A stretch of 64,000 bases of DNA from Aliivibrio wodanis (GTDB taxonomy: Bacteria; Pseudomonadota; Gammaproteobacteria; Enterobacterales; Vibrionaceae): the NCBI GenBank assembly GCA_000953695.1, contig LN554846.1, forward strand, positions 1,488,001 to 1,552,000, read 5' to 3'. Shown one piece after another: positions 22,042-30,329 of this stretch; within the stretch, counting starts at the first letter, position 1, and every line of letters starts with the position of its first letter. The notes under the pieces were generated by a model. The model ran no database searches. It was not told where the DNA came from and saw only the letters and a list, made by a program, of their open reading frames with translations. The translations under genes were made by a program, and so were the position numbers.

Positions 22042-22527
22042 ATGAATAGAGTAGTAAATGGATTAGTTGTCATTTTATTATCAGGCTGTTCGATGCCTAG
22101 TCTCCCGGAAATCAAACCTATTTTACTTTCGGATATTAAAGCTCAAACCTTTACTTATTCAGAGCTTAAGGGTCAGCAAGGTGTTCTTTGGGAAAAGGCA
22201 CGGCACCACATAGTAGCAACGTATGGAAAAAGCCAACCAGTATTAAGGGTTGAGAATGAACTGAATGGCACTTTATTGGGGAAGGGAGTGATACGTTGGA
22301 AGCTACAAGAGGGAGCTAGCTCGATATATTGTTATTCTGATTATGATATACGCTTTATGGCGAGAGATAATAAAGCGCGGTTTCAGCTGAAACTACTAGC
22401 TGGCATCCCTGAAATATCTGAATGTAGTGACTGGGAGTTGCCTTCTAAATACGGTTATGAACAAATCTTACATGAATTTAAGGAAATGTCAGATAGGCTT
22501 GAGCTTTCTTTTAAAGTTGGCATATGA
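22042..22527 (+). CDS. Small lipoprotein with a DUF4468-like domain
   Basis: This 161-residue protein has a short signal ending VVILLSGCSMP, so Cys16 would be lipidated. The mature part resembles the DUF4468 pattern: FTYSELKGQQGVLWEKARHHIVATYG, then VENELNGTLLGKGVIRWKLQEG. It continues with a strand-rich end. DUF4468 is mostly known from Bacteroidetes lipoproteins of unknown function. No ribosome-binding site is evident, and an inverted repeat ends 13 bases upstream. Confidence 0.6.
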   Translation: MNRVVNGLVVILLSGCSMPSLPEIKPILLSDIKAQTFTYSELKGQQGVLWEKARHHIVATYGKSQPVLRVENELNGTLLGKGVIRWKLQEGASSIYCYSDYDIRFMARDNKARFQLKLLAGIPEISECSDWELPSKYGYEQILHEFKEMSDRLELSFKVGI

Positions 22528-22555
22528 TGGATTTATAAAATTACCTTGCTCAGAT

Positions 22556-22605
22556 AGACATTCTCACTTAGTTTGGTGCTATAAGTGTGAGTAACTCTAA
22601 TGTCT
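22556..22605 (+). other. Long imperfect stem-loop between a lipoprotein gene and ygjV
   Basis: AGACATT (22556-22562) pairs with AATGTCT (22599-22605), and CTCACTTA pairs imperfectly with TAAGTGTGAG inside it. The structure lies between two genes in the same orientation, before a GGGGAATA ribosome-binding site. It may end the lipoprotein transcript. Confidence 0.45.
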
Positions 22606-22622
22606 AACTACAGGGGAATATA

Positions 22623-23141
22623 GTGTCATTATTTTTTATATCTCAAATTTTAGTTGCAATAGCAATTGGATTTGACCTTATGTCGTTTCAATTCAAAGAG
22701 AGAAAAAGAATTGTTGCTTGTCTTTTTTGTGCCGGTATTTTAATTTCTAGTCATTTTATACTGCTTGAGCAATGGACTGCTGCTGGGTTAATGATGATTG
22801 CAACCGTTCGCTATTTGACCAGTATATTTTCAACGGCTTTAAAACTGAAATACTTGTTCTGTTCGTTATCTATTATTACATCGATCGTTACGTATTCAGG
22901 GCTGGCAAGTATATTAAGTTGTATTGGTTCTATGTTTCAAACCGTTGCCGCTTTTAATCAAGATGATAAGCGTTTACGAGAGTTGATGGTTATTGGCACC
23001 AGTTTTTGGCTAGTACACAACTATGTCATTGGATCACCAACCGCAGTATTAATGGAAGTGTTGTTTATTAGCAGTAATCTTGTGGGCTATTATCGGTTTT
23101 ATTATAAAAAGCAATTAAGAAGTGAAAGTACTCATGAGTAA
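22623..23141 (+). CDS. ygjV: YgjV-family inner-membrane protein
   Basis: This 172-residue protein with about five or six hydrophobic helices fits the Imp-YgjV family. It shows QILVAIAIGFDLMSFQFKERK, then SSHFILLEQWTAAGLMMIATVRYLTS, and HNYVIGSPTAVLMEVLFISSNLVGYYRFY. The function is unknown. The start is GTG with AGGGGAATA just upstream. The last codons overlap the start of the next small gene at 23134, so these two are translationally coupled. Confidence 0.82.
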   Translation: MSLFFISQILVAIAIGFDLMSFQFKERKRIVACLFCAGILISSHFILLEQWTAAGLMMIATVRYLTSIFSTALKLKYLFCSLSIITSIVTYSGLASILSCIGSMFQTVAAFNQDDKRLRELMVIGTSFWLVHNYVIGSPTAVLMEVLFISSNLVGYYRFYYKKQLRSESTHE

Positions 23142-23397
23142 GGTAACTATTATTGGACTAATAGCGTCATTCTTGGCTCTGATTTCAATGATAACTTTGT
23201 TATCCATAGACTCACATTTCCCATTTTATCAATGGCCTTATGAAGCCTTTCAAGGTTTGGTTTTTTCGTTGGCTTGGGGGTTTGGTTTTTCTGTTGGCTT
23301 TAGTTATTTGGTATCGGCTGTTTTTATTCTAGTTTTTCTTGCGATTGTCTTTGCGATCGGTTCTACAATATCACGCTGTTTTTTTGAAAGAAAATGA
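23134..23397 (+). CDS. Small three-helix membrane protein of unknown function
   Basis: The protein (87 residues from the ATG at 23134) is almost entirely hydrophobic, with about three membrane helices (IIGLIASFLALISMITLL; LVFSLAWGFGFSVGFSYLV; FILVFLAIVFAIGS). The ATG overlaps the end of ygjV by eight bases, indicating coupled translation and a shared job at the inner membrane. No family is recognised. An in-frame GTG at 23122 is a less likely start. Confidence 0.6.
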   Translation: MSKVTIIGLIASFLALISMITLLSIDSHFPFYQWPYEAFQGLVFSLAWGFGFSVGFSYLVSAVFILVFLAIVFAIGSTISRCFFERK

Positions 23398-23434
23398 GGT
23401 TATTAGATTTGTTTATTAACGTAAGGAGTTAACG

Positions 23435-23815
23435 TTGTTTGATTGCTATAGAGAATCTATATATATCCAAGTAAAAAAGGATTGTTTTCATTTAAGAAAC
23501 TGTAAAACTAATCGTGAGCATTTGGAGATGTCAGATCTACCATTCTCAACAGAAAGATTAGCGGTTGGGGATTTTTATGCCGCAGATAAAGCTCTACGTA
23601 ACGGTTTGTCTGAGATCTTATCAAAAACAATGTTTAAATTGCCTCCAATCATCATTGTTCACCAGCGATATTTATGCGAAGGAGGACTTTCTAATGTTGA
23701 AGAGAGAGTCTTATTTGAACTAAGCCATAGTACAAAAGTACATAAAGTGGTGGTTTGGCAAGGTAGAGAGTTATCAAAGGAGGATATCGTAAATAAGGTT
23801 TATGAAACATCGTAA
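23435..23815 (+). CDS. Short protein resembling an MreB-like C-terminal lobe (uncertain)
   Basis: This 126-residue protein starts at a TTG preceded by TAAGGAGTT, a strong ribosome-binding site. The pattern IYIQVKKDCFHLRNCKT at the start, KLPPIIIVHQRYLCEGGLSNVEERVLFELSHS in the middle and KVVVWQGREL near the end resembles short actin-fold proteins sometimes annotated as rod-shape-determining related. It is far too short to be MreB itself and lacks the nucleotide-binding phosphate loops. I would treat it as unknown. A strong terminator follows. Confidence 0.5.
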   Translation: MFDCYRESIYIQVKKDCFHLRNCKTNREHLEMSDLPFSTERLAVGDFYAADKALRNGLSEILSKTMFKLPPIIIVHQRYLCEGGLSNVEERVLFELSHSTKVHKVVVWQGRELSKEDIVNKVYETS

Positions 23816-23865
23816 TATTTACAGTATAATCATCTATAGATTTAAATAGTGTATACCTTATTAAT

Positions 23866-23916
23866 AAACACCTAAGTGTGAGCCATGCGACAGTTGCTCA
23901 CACTTAGGTGTTTTTT
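23866..23916 (+). terminator. Strong rho-independent terminator
   Basis: AAACACCTAAGTGTGAGC (23866-23883) and GCTCACACTTAGGTGTTT (23896-23913) form an 18-bp perfect stem with a 12-base loop, running into a T tract. It ends the transcript of the gene at 23435 and, by symmetry, could act in both directions. Confidence 0.92.
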
Positions 23917-23956
23917 ATAAAAATAAGTAAGCTAGTTTATAGGGATTAAAATTTTA

Positions 23957-24520
23957 ATGTTAGATTCTAAAATGACCGAAAAAGAAAATATGCTTGCAGG
24001 CATTCCATATGATGCATGGGATGAAGCCTTATTAAAAGATCGTATGAACGCGAAGGCGATATGTCATCAATTTAACTTAGCAGATCCTACTAAGCTAGAT
24101 GAACGAATGCTTATATTAAAAGACCTTCTTAACATAAAAGATAGCGCGCATATGGAGCCAAATTTTTTTTGTGATTATGGCTATAATATTGAGATTGGGA
24201 GCGACTTCTATTCTAACCATAATTTGACGATCATTGATGTTTGCAAGGTTACTATCGGAGATAATGTATTGATAGGCCCACACGTAATGATCTCAACAGG
24301 AACACACCCACTAAATCCTATCGAACGTCAAAGCACTGAATATGGTATTAGCATTCACATTGGAGATAACGTTTGGATCGGTGGTAATGTATCTATCTTA
24401 CCTGGAGTAACGATTGGTAATAATTGTGTGATAGGTGCAGGTAGTGTAGTAACTCGTGATATTCCAGATAATTGTGTTGCTGTCGGTAATCCATGTCGTG
24501 TAACTAAATCAATCGAATAG
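23957..24520 (+). CDS. Maltose O-acetyltransferase-like hexapeptide-repeat protein
   Basis: This 187-residue protein has the Mac domain at the start (EKENMLAGIPYDAWDEALLKDRMNAK) and a left-handed beta-helix of hexapeptide repeats from about residue 75 (IEIGSD, VTIGDNVLIGPHV, IHIGDNVWIGGN, VTIGNNCVIGAGS). The catalytic histidine is in ISTGTHPLNP. Relatives transfer acetyl from acetyl-CoA to sugars such as maltose, galactosides or nodulation-type oligosaccharides. It is monocistronic behind a strong terminator. A second, diverged homologue lies at 34913-35524. Confidence 0.88.
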   Translation: MLDSKMTEKENMLAGIPYDAWDEALLKDRMNAKAICHQFNLADPTKLDERMLILKDLLNIKDSAHMEPNFFCDYGYNIEIGSDFYSNHNLTIIDVCKVTIGDNVLIGPHVMISTGTHPLNPIERQSTEYGISIHIGDNVWIGGNVSILPGVTIGNNCVIGAGSVVTRDIPDNCVAVGNPCRVTKSIE

Positions 24521-24569
24521 TACGATTAATATAGAGATTGTATGATGAGTAAGAGTCACAATAAGTAGT

Positions 24570-25232
24570 ATGGATAGTTTTTTTAGCAGTGAGATAATCC
24601 TTTCACATTCAACCTTTTTCGTTTTTTTTACCTTGTTACTTACAGGGGCTCTTCATGTTCCTTTATTGTGTGGTAAAAACTTGTCGAAAGTTCAATGGAA
24701 GAAGGTTGATTATCTTTGGCCACTTGTAGCTGGTATTGGGTTAATGGGAACGGTATCTGAGGTAAGGTCGAGAGTTGCCACTGATTGGGCTGAAACAGAG
24801 CATACTAGAGCAGTATTGAGCCTAGAATCGATTAATAATTTTACGACTACTCAATTGAAAAATGTTATTTGTTCTGGGGAGTCAATTATGAGTGAGCAGA
24901 ATGAAGCTCAAGAGTCTTGCGTGTGGTTTTTAGCGTCTGCAAAGTATTTACAATCGGTCAATTTTCTTGAACTTCCAAATATCACGTTTGATGATCTCCC
25001 CCCAATTACATTCGACTCTAATTTTATTGAATCGGATGTGATGTGGTTACAAGGAATGTTTGATAGCTACCAAAGTCAAAAACAGATTTATGAAACAACC
25101 TTATTAGAAACAAAGAAGCACCCATTAGAAGAGCTATTTTGGTATTTGAGCCCTTATTTGATCTGTATTGCAATTTCAGTTCGTGTTACTAAAGTATCTG
25201 CAGAGTTAAAGATGGAGAGGCAATTTGAATGA
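24570..25232 (+). CDS. Unknown membrane protein
   Basis: I do not recognise this 220-residue protein. It has two hydrophobic segments at the N-terminus (about 11-32 and 47-62), a long soluble middle of about 120 residues, probably periplasmic, with two cysteines (KNVICSGES and QESCVWF) that could form a disulfide, and one C-terminal membrane segment (WYLSPYLICIAISVRV). No signal peptide is cleaved. There is no partner gene nearby. Function cannot be inferred. Confidence 0.6.
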   Translation: MDSFFSSEIILSHSTFFVFFTLLLTGALHVPLLCGKNLSKVQWKKVDYLWPLVAGIGLMGTVSEVRSRVATDWAETEHTRAVLSLESINNFTTTQLKNVICSGESIMSEQNEAQESCVWFLASAKYLQSVNFLELPNITFDDLPPITFDSNFIESDVMWLQGMFDSYQSQKQIYETTLLETKKHPLEELFWYLSPYLICIAISVRVTKVSAELKMERQFE

Positions 25233-25365
25233 ACTAGCCTAATAAGTGGTCAGTCCAGGTGGTATCTGGTTCACACTATGACTAAGGAATAATAGCATTC
25301 CCTTATTTAAGCGGTATTTTTATTAATGTAGATAACAATACTAATAAAATACATAAGGAAATGTG

Positions 25366-25803
25366 ATGCTCACTGAAAAGCTATCAGGCTTAGAATTAAT
25401 GCAGGCAATGGTGACGGGGGATTTTCCTCATCCATCAATGGCTGATGTTGTTCCAATGAAAATTATCTCAGCAGAATATGGCAACGTGGTGTTTGAAGCG
25501 ATGGCTGACGAACGACACTTAAACCCACTTGGTGGCGTGCATGGTGGTTTCTTCGCAACGGTGATGGATTTAGTGACAGGTTGCGCTGTTCATACAACAC
25601 TAGAACCGAATATTGGGTATGGAACGATTGATTTACATGTAAAGATGCTCAGAGCTATCCCTAAAAATACGTTATTGATTGCAGAAAGTCGAGTGATTCA
25701 ATCTGGTTATTCTTTGGGGATATCGGAAGGAAGTTTGAAAGATGAAAAAGGGACTTTATATGCCCATGCGACCGCAACTTGTATGATCTATCGGGATAAG
25801 TAA
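25366..25803 (+). CDS. PaaI-type hotdog-fold thioesterase
   Basis: This protein of about 145 residues has the hotdog thioesterase core: HLNPLGGVHGGFFATVMDLVTGCAVHTTLEPN (the HGG motif followed by the catalytic acidic residue D in VMDLV), then GTIDLHVKMLRAIPKNTLLIAES and AHATATCMIY. Such enzymes hydrolyse acyl- or aryl-CoA thioesters in the cytoplasm; the substrate is not readable. The start at 25366 follows AAGGA by 6 bases; a GTG three bases earlier is possible. It ends at a hairpin shared with the minus-strand relic downstream. Confidence 0.88.
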   Translation: MLTEKLSGLELMQAMVTGDFPHPSMADVVPMKIISAEYGNVVFEAMADERHLNPLGGVHGGFFATVMDLVTGCAVHTTLEPNIGYGTIDLHVKMLRAIPKNTLLIAESRVIQSGYSLGISEGSLKDEKGTLYAHATATCMIYRDK

Positions 25804-25844
25804 GAGCGATTTATAAGAGTAAATAAGAGAAAAGGGTTAAACAG

Positions 25845-25882
25845 CTAAGAGCGGTATATTAACCATACCACTCTTAGTTTTA
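25845..25882. terminator. Bidirectional terminator
   Basis: CTAAGAG-GGTAT and ATACC-CTCTTAG form a 12-bp stem with one mismatch (25845-25877), followed by TTTTATT on the plus strand. It lies between convergent transcription units and can serve both. Confidence 0.75.
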
Positions 25883-25904
25883 TTCGTTTATTTTGGATAC
25901 TCGA

Positions 25905-26108
25905 TTACGCGTTTTTTAGCATATCTAGAGCAACCGCTTCAGCGATTTTAATTCCGTCAATACCTGCAGATAAAATACCACCCGGACACATACAGAAGCT
26001 GTATACAGAGCGACCATTAATAGACAGTGTGCTTAAAACTGCATTTTTCAGTTCGTCTTCACTGTGATCCAGCGGTAATTTAACTTGTTGATATGTATCA
26101 TAATTCAC
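25905..26108 (-). CDS. 67-residue mini-protein built from pieces of an FAD-dependent dehydrogenase family
   Basis: The short protein reads QVKLPLDHSEDELKNAVLS, then GRSVYSFCMCPGG, then ILSAGIDGIKIAEAVALDML. Each piece resembles a different part of the NAD(FAD)-utilising dehydrogenase family (about 540 residues): the N-terminal domain, the middle SFCMCPGG motif and the C-terminal GIxIAEAIA helix. The intervening FAD-binding parts are absent, yet the frame is intact. It is either a relic shaped by in-frame deletions or a small protein that kept these segments. The ribosome-binding site is weak. Oxidoreductase activity is very unlikely. Confidence 0.55.
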   Translation of the reverse strand: MNYDTYQQVKLPLDHSEDELKNAVLSTLSINGRSVYSFCMCPGGILSAGIDGIKIAEAVALDMLKNA

Positions 26109-26202
26109 CTGATAGTTGGCATGAAAATAAGCGCGTAGTTTACGTGTTCTATCTCAAAAATGTAATCAATATTACCGCTTAAAAACGGCAAAAGTACTCA
26201 TT

Positions 26203-27147
26203 TTATATCACACCATACCAATGATGTTTTTTTGCCAGTTTTTTCAATAATGTAATTTCATTTTCTGAACTCACTTTTAACCATTCGATTAGATCATCAA
26301 TTACGGCGGAATGAGTACGTTGGTGTCCATAATAGGTCCATGCGCTGTGCTGAATTTTCACATTTTCAGGGCAATAGAAGAAGCCTCTTTCTAATTCTTG
26401 AAGTATTAACAATAAATCGGTAACTGTCACGCCTTGTCCTGATAAACAGGCGCTTAATGCGAGATCTAGAGAAAGAAAACTGGTATTTCTTATCTGTTGA
26501 TACGGGGGCATAGCGACATCTGCTAGCCACATCTTCCAATCGTGGTGATCAAGCGTAGGGTGCAATCTTGGCATCGTTAAAATTGAATCTATATTCGTAT
26601 GCTCTGTTGCGATACTTGCGGCACACACAGGAGCCATAAACTCTTCTCGAAGAAGGAACATATTTTCTTTGTTGTCGTAATGATCTTTTAAGCGTGTATG
26701 GAAGATCAGTAGATCATAATCTGGGTTATCTAAACATTCGTCTTCTTCTAAAGAAGGGATAATTACGATTTCGTAATCAGGGTAACGTTCATTAAGCTCT
26801 CGAACTTTAGGGATGAGTACTCGAGTAGCAAAGCTGAGCGTTGCTTTAATAACGATTCGTTTCTGTTTTGGCTCTTGCCAAGATGAAATGATTGATTCTA
26901 ATGTGGAATAGTTACCTTGTAACGCATGATAAAGCTCTAATCCTTGTAAAGTCAGTTCAATGGCTCGATGCTTTCGTATAATCAGGGATGCACTGAGATC
27001 ATCTTCAAGCTGCTTTACTTGACGACTTACTGCACTTTGAGTCACATTCAATTCATTGGCGGCAGAGGTAAAACTCATTAGGCGCGCCACGGATTCAAAG
27101 GTTTTTAGTCCATTATGTGAGTACGGTAAATTGGGATAAGGGGTCAT
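26203..27147 (-). CDS. LysR-type transcriptional regulator (GcvA-like group)
   Basis: This 314-residue protein starts with the LysR winged helix (GLKTFESVARLMSFTSAANELNVTQSAVSRQVKQLEDDL) at about residues 13-51, then a linker helix and the effector-binding domain from about 95 on (RIVIKATLSFATRVLIPKVREL). It is transcribed divergently from the MATE transporter gene with 123 bases between them, the usual layout for a LysR regulator and its target. The effector is unknown. Confidence 0.9.
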   Translation of the reverse strand: MTPYPNLPYSHNGLKTFESVARLMSFTSAANELNVTQSAVSRQVKQLEDDLSASLIIRKHRAIELTLQGLELYHALQGNYSTLESIISSWQEPKQKRIVIKATLSFATRVLIPKVRELNERYPDYEIVIIPSLEEDECLDNPDYDLLIFHTRLKDHYDNKENMFLLREEFMAPVCAASIATEHTNIDSILTMPRLHPTLDHHDWKMWLADVAMPPYQQIRNTSFLSLDLALSACLSGQGVTVTDLLLILQELERGFFYCPENVKIQHSAWTYYGHQRTHSAVIDDLIEWLKVSSENEITLLKKLAKKHHWYGVI

Positions 27148-27270
27148 AATTTATTCACATGAGTTTTTGGAATGTCAGTGTGACGGATATATCAATTGAA
27201 TACCAGCCTCTAACCCTTTAACTTTGGCTAATTGATACCTTGGTTTAATTAATATAAGAATTCTCTTTTT

Positions 27271-28623
27271 ATGAAAAAAATACTGTCACTCGCATTCCCA
27301 CTCATCATCTCACAACTTATTTCTATGGCATTGGTGTTGACTGATGTTTGGATGATGTCGCGGTTAAGTGTTTCGGCATTGGCTGGTGGTGGGCTTGGGG
27401 CTTCAATCTACTTTTTTATTTTTATTATCGGTAGTAGCACCGTTGGCTGTGTCGCTAACTTAATCGCGATTGCTTATGGGCAGCGTTTAGCAAGACCTGA
27501 TTATGGCAATCAACAGATCCGTTTAGCGGTTAAAGGGGCAGTATTACTGTCTGTGCTATTAAGTACTGTTCTTATGCTTCTTTTTTCGTATGCACCAGTA
27601 GTATTAAGAGCAGCGAATCAACCAGAAGAGATGATTACTTTGGCGATGGAATATGTTCACGCTTTGAAATGGGTGATGTTTCCGTCATTAATTTTGTTGG
27701 TATTACGTGGATTAACTAGTGCACTTGGAAATGTTAGGTCCATTATGGTGATGTCTGTTATTACTGTGATTTTAAATGTGCCTATTAGTTATCTATTAAC
27801 GTTTCAATTTGGAATGGGTTTAACAGGGTTAGGTTTAGGGACGGCAATTGCGGCGTTCATCGTGATGGTTGGTTACGGGGTATGGGTATTTAAACAATCA
27901 GAGTACCAGCCATTTGCTCCATGGCTTAATAGAGAGGAGTATTCACTTAAATTAATGCTTCCTTTATTGATGATGGGGCTTCCTATTGGTTTGGCGGCAC
28001 TGCTTGAGCATGGATTAATTTATGGCGGTACGTTAATGGCGGGAACCATCAGTATTGCATCTTTAGCACTGCATCAAATTCTATTGCAATGCTTAAGTTT
28101 TACTTGGAACTTTAATTTTGGTTTTTCACAAGCGGCAGCCATTTTAGTGGGAAGAGATTTTGGCTCGGAAAATTACGCAGGCATAAAGCAAACCTCATTA
28201 CATAGCTTTTTGCTTGTGACTGCTATTAGTGTCTTTTTATCTGCTGTTTTTATCATTTGGCCAGACAGCATTGCAAACTTGTTCCAGCTTGATGATGGTA
28301 CTAATAACATGTCCGCATTATTGTCTTCTGTTATTTGGGTTGTGGCTTTGTGCTTTATTGTGGATGCATGGCAGTTGTTAGCGATTAATCTATTGCGTGG
28401 GATGAAGATAGTCTCTATGCCAACTGTTATGACGGCGATTGGTTATTGGGTATTTGGTTTACCTGCGGCGTGGTTACTCACGCCTTTATTTGGGCTAGCG
28501 GGGATCTGGGCTGGTATTGGTGTTGGGTTAGGAGTAACAGGGGTATTGTTACTGATACACCTAATGATCGCTATTCGTCGTCATAACGGTATAAAGAACC
28601 ATACTATTCATGCAGTGATCTAG
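27271..28623 (+). CDS. MATE-family multidrug/metabolite exporter
   Basis: This 450-residue protein has twelve hydrophobic segments in two MATE halves. The first starts LAFPLIISQLISMALVLTDVWMMSRLSVSALAGGGLG and the second LLMMGLPIGLAALLEHGLIYGGTLMAGTISIASLALHQI. MATE proteins export cationic drugs or metabolites in exchange for Na+ or H+; Vibrio NorM is the reference. No drug specificity can be read. It is divergent from a LysR regulator that probably controls it. The ATG follows TAAGAATTC, a weak ribosome-binding site. Confidence 0.9.
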   Translation: MKKILSLAFPLIISQLISMALVLTDVWMMSRLSVSALAGGGLGASIYFFIFIIGSSTVGCVANLIAIAYGQRLARPDYGNQQIRLAVKGAVLLSVLLSTVLMLLFSYAPVVLRAANQPEEMITLAMEYVHALKWVMFPSLILLVLRGLTSALGNVRSIMVMSVITVILNVPISYLLTFQFGMGLTGLGLGTAIAAFIVMVGYGVWVFKQSEYQPFAPWLNREEYSLKLMLPLLMMGLPIGLAALLEHGLIYGGTLMAGTISIASLALHQILLQCLSFTWNFNFGFSQAAAILVGRDFGSENYAGIKQTSLHSFLLVTAISVFLSAVFIIWPDSIANLFQLDDGTNNMSALLSSVIWVVALCFIVDAWQLLAINLLRGMKIVSMPTVMTAIGYWVFGLPAAWLLTPLFGLAGIWAGIGVGLGVTGVLLLIHLMIAIRRHNGIKNHTIHAVI

Positions 28624-28698
28624 TCTGGTAAGATGTGCTAACTGGTGTATTTCAGGTAAATTCGAGTTCCTTTATATAAACAGTTTCGGGTACAAGTA

Positions 28699-29355
28699 AT
28701 GAATAAAGAGTCAGCAACGTTTGCTGGACAGGCGGTGTATTCTAAAAAAGTACTCTCTATCTATGATTTATGGGTATTAGGTTTTTCAAACCATTATTTA
28801 TGGAAATGCCCAACGAAGTTAATTAGCCAACAGTTTATTGAGCTTGCATCAAAGAACCATTTAGATGTAGGGGTTGGTACGGGGTATTATTTAAAAAACC
28901 ATTTATCGTTAACAGAGAGACGAGTCGCTTTAGTCGATCTTAATGAAAATAGCCTTGAATCAACAGCAACTGCTATTCAACATTTTAACCCAGAAGTATA
29001 TCGTAGAAATATACTGGATCCTCTAGAGCTTAAATGTGAGAAATTTGATTCAATCAGCATCAATTATTTACTGCATTGCTTACCTGGAGAGTTATCGGAA
29101 AAAAGCGTTGTTTTTACGCATCTACATGAGGTGCTAAATGATGGTGGGGTGTTATTTGGCAGTACTATTTTAGGCCAAGGCGTTCCGAAAAATGTGTTTG
29201 CAAGTAAATTAATGAACTTCTATAACAAGAAGGGGATTTTTACTAATGAAGACGATGACGTTCATACGTTAGAAACGGTATTGAACGATACTTTTGTTGA
29301 TGTGGAAATTAATATTATTGGTTGTGTGGCTCTCTTTTCTGCTCGAAAAAAATAA
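28699..29355 (+). CDS. Class I SAM-dependent methyltransferase
   Basis: This 218-residue protein has a Rossmann-type methyltransferase core. Motif I is HLDVGVGTGYYL (about residues 55-66), the acidic end of strand 2 is RVALVDLNENSL, and motif IV is FDSISINYLLHCLPG, followed by LNDGGVLFGSTILG. The substrate is unknown; the pattern resembles small-molecule methyltransferases. The gene starts 75 bases after the MATE gene in the same direction and is followed by a clear terminator, so the two might form a unit. Confidence 0.85.
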   Translation: MNKESATFAGQAVYSKKVLSIYDLWVLGFSNHYLWKCPTKLISQQFIELASKNHLDVGVGTGYYLKNHLSLTERRVALVDLNENSLESTATAIQHFNPEVYRRNILDPLELKCEKFDSISINYLLHCLPGELSEKSVVFTHLHEVLNDGGVLFGSTILGQGVPKNVFASKLMNFYNKKGIFTNEDDDVHTLETVLNDTFVDVEINIIGCVALFSARKK

Positions 29356-29373
29356 CAAAATTACCTGCTATTT

Positions 29374-29407
29374 AGCACTCAGCATTCTAATGTGCTGAGT
29401 GCTTCTT
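29374..29407 (+). terminator. Terminator after the methyltransferase gene
   Basis: AGCACTCAGCA and TGCTGAGTGCT form an 11-bp stem around a 7-base loop, followed by TCTTCTC. It begins 18 bases past the stop codon. Confidence 0.8.
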
Positions 29408-29515
29408 CTCAAACTCTTCTTTTTTCATTCTAGATATTTAAATAAGTTCACAAATTGCATCCTAAATTAATGGTAATTTATCTCTATGTTAAATGTTTTA
29501 AATCAAGGGGATGTA

Positions 29516-29641
29516 ATGGGAACAGTAATAGGCTTAGTACTACTGGCTCTTATCGCTTACATGGTAAGAAAGAAGACGGGACTGCATTTGCATCGTTGGA
29601 TAGAAAAGAAATATCAAGAGTACGAAGATTCAAAAAAATGA
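29516..29641 (+). CDS. 41-residue single-pass membrane protein (small ORF)
   Basis: The frame MGTVIGLVLLALIAYMVRKK has one membrane helix followed by a positively charged segment (RKKTGLHLHRWIEKKYQEYEDSKK), a classic N-out, C-in small membrane protein. AAGGGG lies 6 bases before the ATG. A longer overlapping frame at 29455-29658 has less plausible composition. It is too short for family assignment, and reality rests on the ribosome-binding site and composition. Confidence 0.5.
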   Translation: MGTVIGLVLLALIAYMVRKKTGLHLHRWIEKKYQEYEDSKK

Positions 29642-29706
29642 GTCTATCTATTCTGTAATGATTCATGCCAAGTGAAAAGTATTGTTGTATCTATGAAAAG
29701 GAATTT

Positions 29707-30291
29707 ATGATGATTCACACGATTAAAGAAACGGTATTTACCTATCATCAACGACTACTTGATGATTGGATAAAGGGAAAGAGAGAGTGGTTACCGTTGA
29801 GTTTATTTACCCCAACAGTGGTTGAGCAGCAACCCAATGAGTATTTTGGATTATCTCAATATATGAAACAAGGTTGGCTAGGTACGGCATTTTATGCTTT
29901 AGGCAATTGGGAACCAGATAACCCTTTGTATACTGAAGGACGAATTTTACTGGCACAATATATAAATCCGAATAAGTTATCTCTTTTTAAAGGATTACGA
30001 ACAGGGGTAACTTCTGGAGAGCCTGATTTGTTCTTATATAAAACAGATGGTTCTAAAGGTTCAAGACATCAAAAGTTTATACTTCGTTTAGATAATCGCT
30101 TAACCATTTTGATTGCACATAATATTGACTTAGCACCGAGAATTCCAAACTTAAGAAAAGGCGATACTGTTAAGTTTTATGGTGAGTATGAATATTCAAA
30201 TAAAGGCGGTGTCGTACATTGGACCCATCTTGATCCAGGAAATCGTCATACTCATGGATGGTTAAAGCACAACGGACGTACTTACGAATAG
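29707..30291 (+). CDS. Protein with C-terminal DUF3465 domain
   Basis: This protein of about 194 residues ends with DUF3465: [29 protein letters not shown], then [39 protein letters not shown]. That looks like an OB-fold-type domain seen in Vibrio and Pseudomonas proteins of unknown function. The first 95 residues form a separate helical segment ([23 protein letters not shown]), so it is longer than single-domain members, which are usually exported. No signal peptide is present here. The ATGATG at 29707 follows AAAAGGA; an upstream frame to 29665 is possible but unsupported. Confidence 0.75.
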   Translation: MMIHTIKETVFTYHQRLLDDWIKGKREWLPLSLFTPTVVEQQPNEYFGLSQYMKQGWLGTAFYALGNWEPDNPLYTEGRILLAQYINPNKLSLFKGLRTGVTSGEPDLFLYKTDGSKGSRHQKFILRLDNRLTILIAHNIDLAPRIPNLRKGDTVKFYGEYEYSNKGGVVHWTHLDPGNRHTHGWLKHNGRTYE

Positions 30292-30297
30292 AAATTT

Positions 30298-30327
30298 AAA
30301 TCCCCTTCCTAAACAGAAGGGGATTTT
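30298..30327. terminator. Bidirectional terminator between DUF3465 and deacetylase genes
   Basis: AAATCCCCTTC and GAAGGGGATTT form an 11-bp perfect stem with a 7-base loop between convergent genes, with T tracts on both strands. It lies 6 bases past one stop codon and 2 bases before the other. Confidence 0.92.
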
Positions 30328-30329
30328 CA

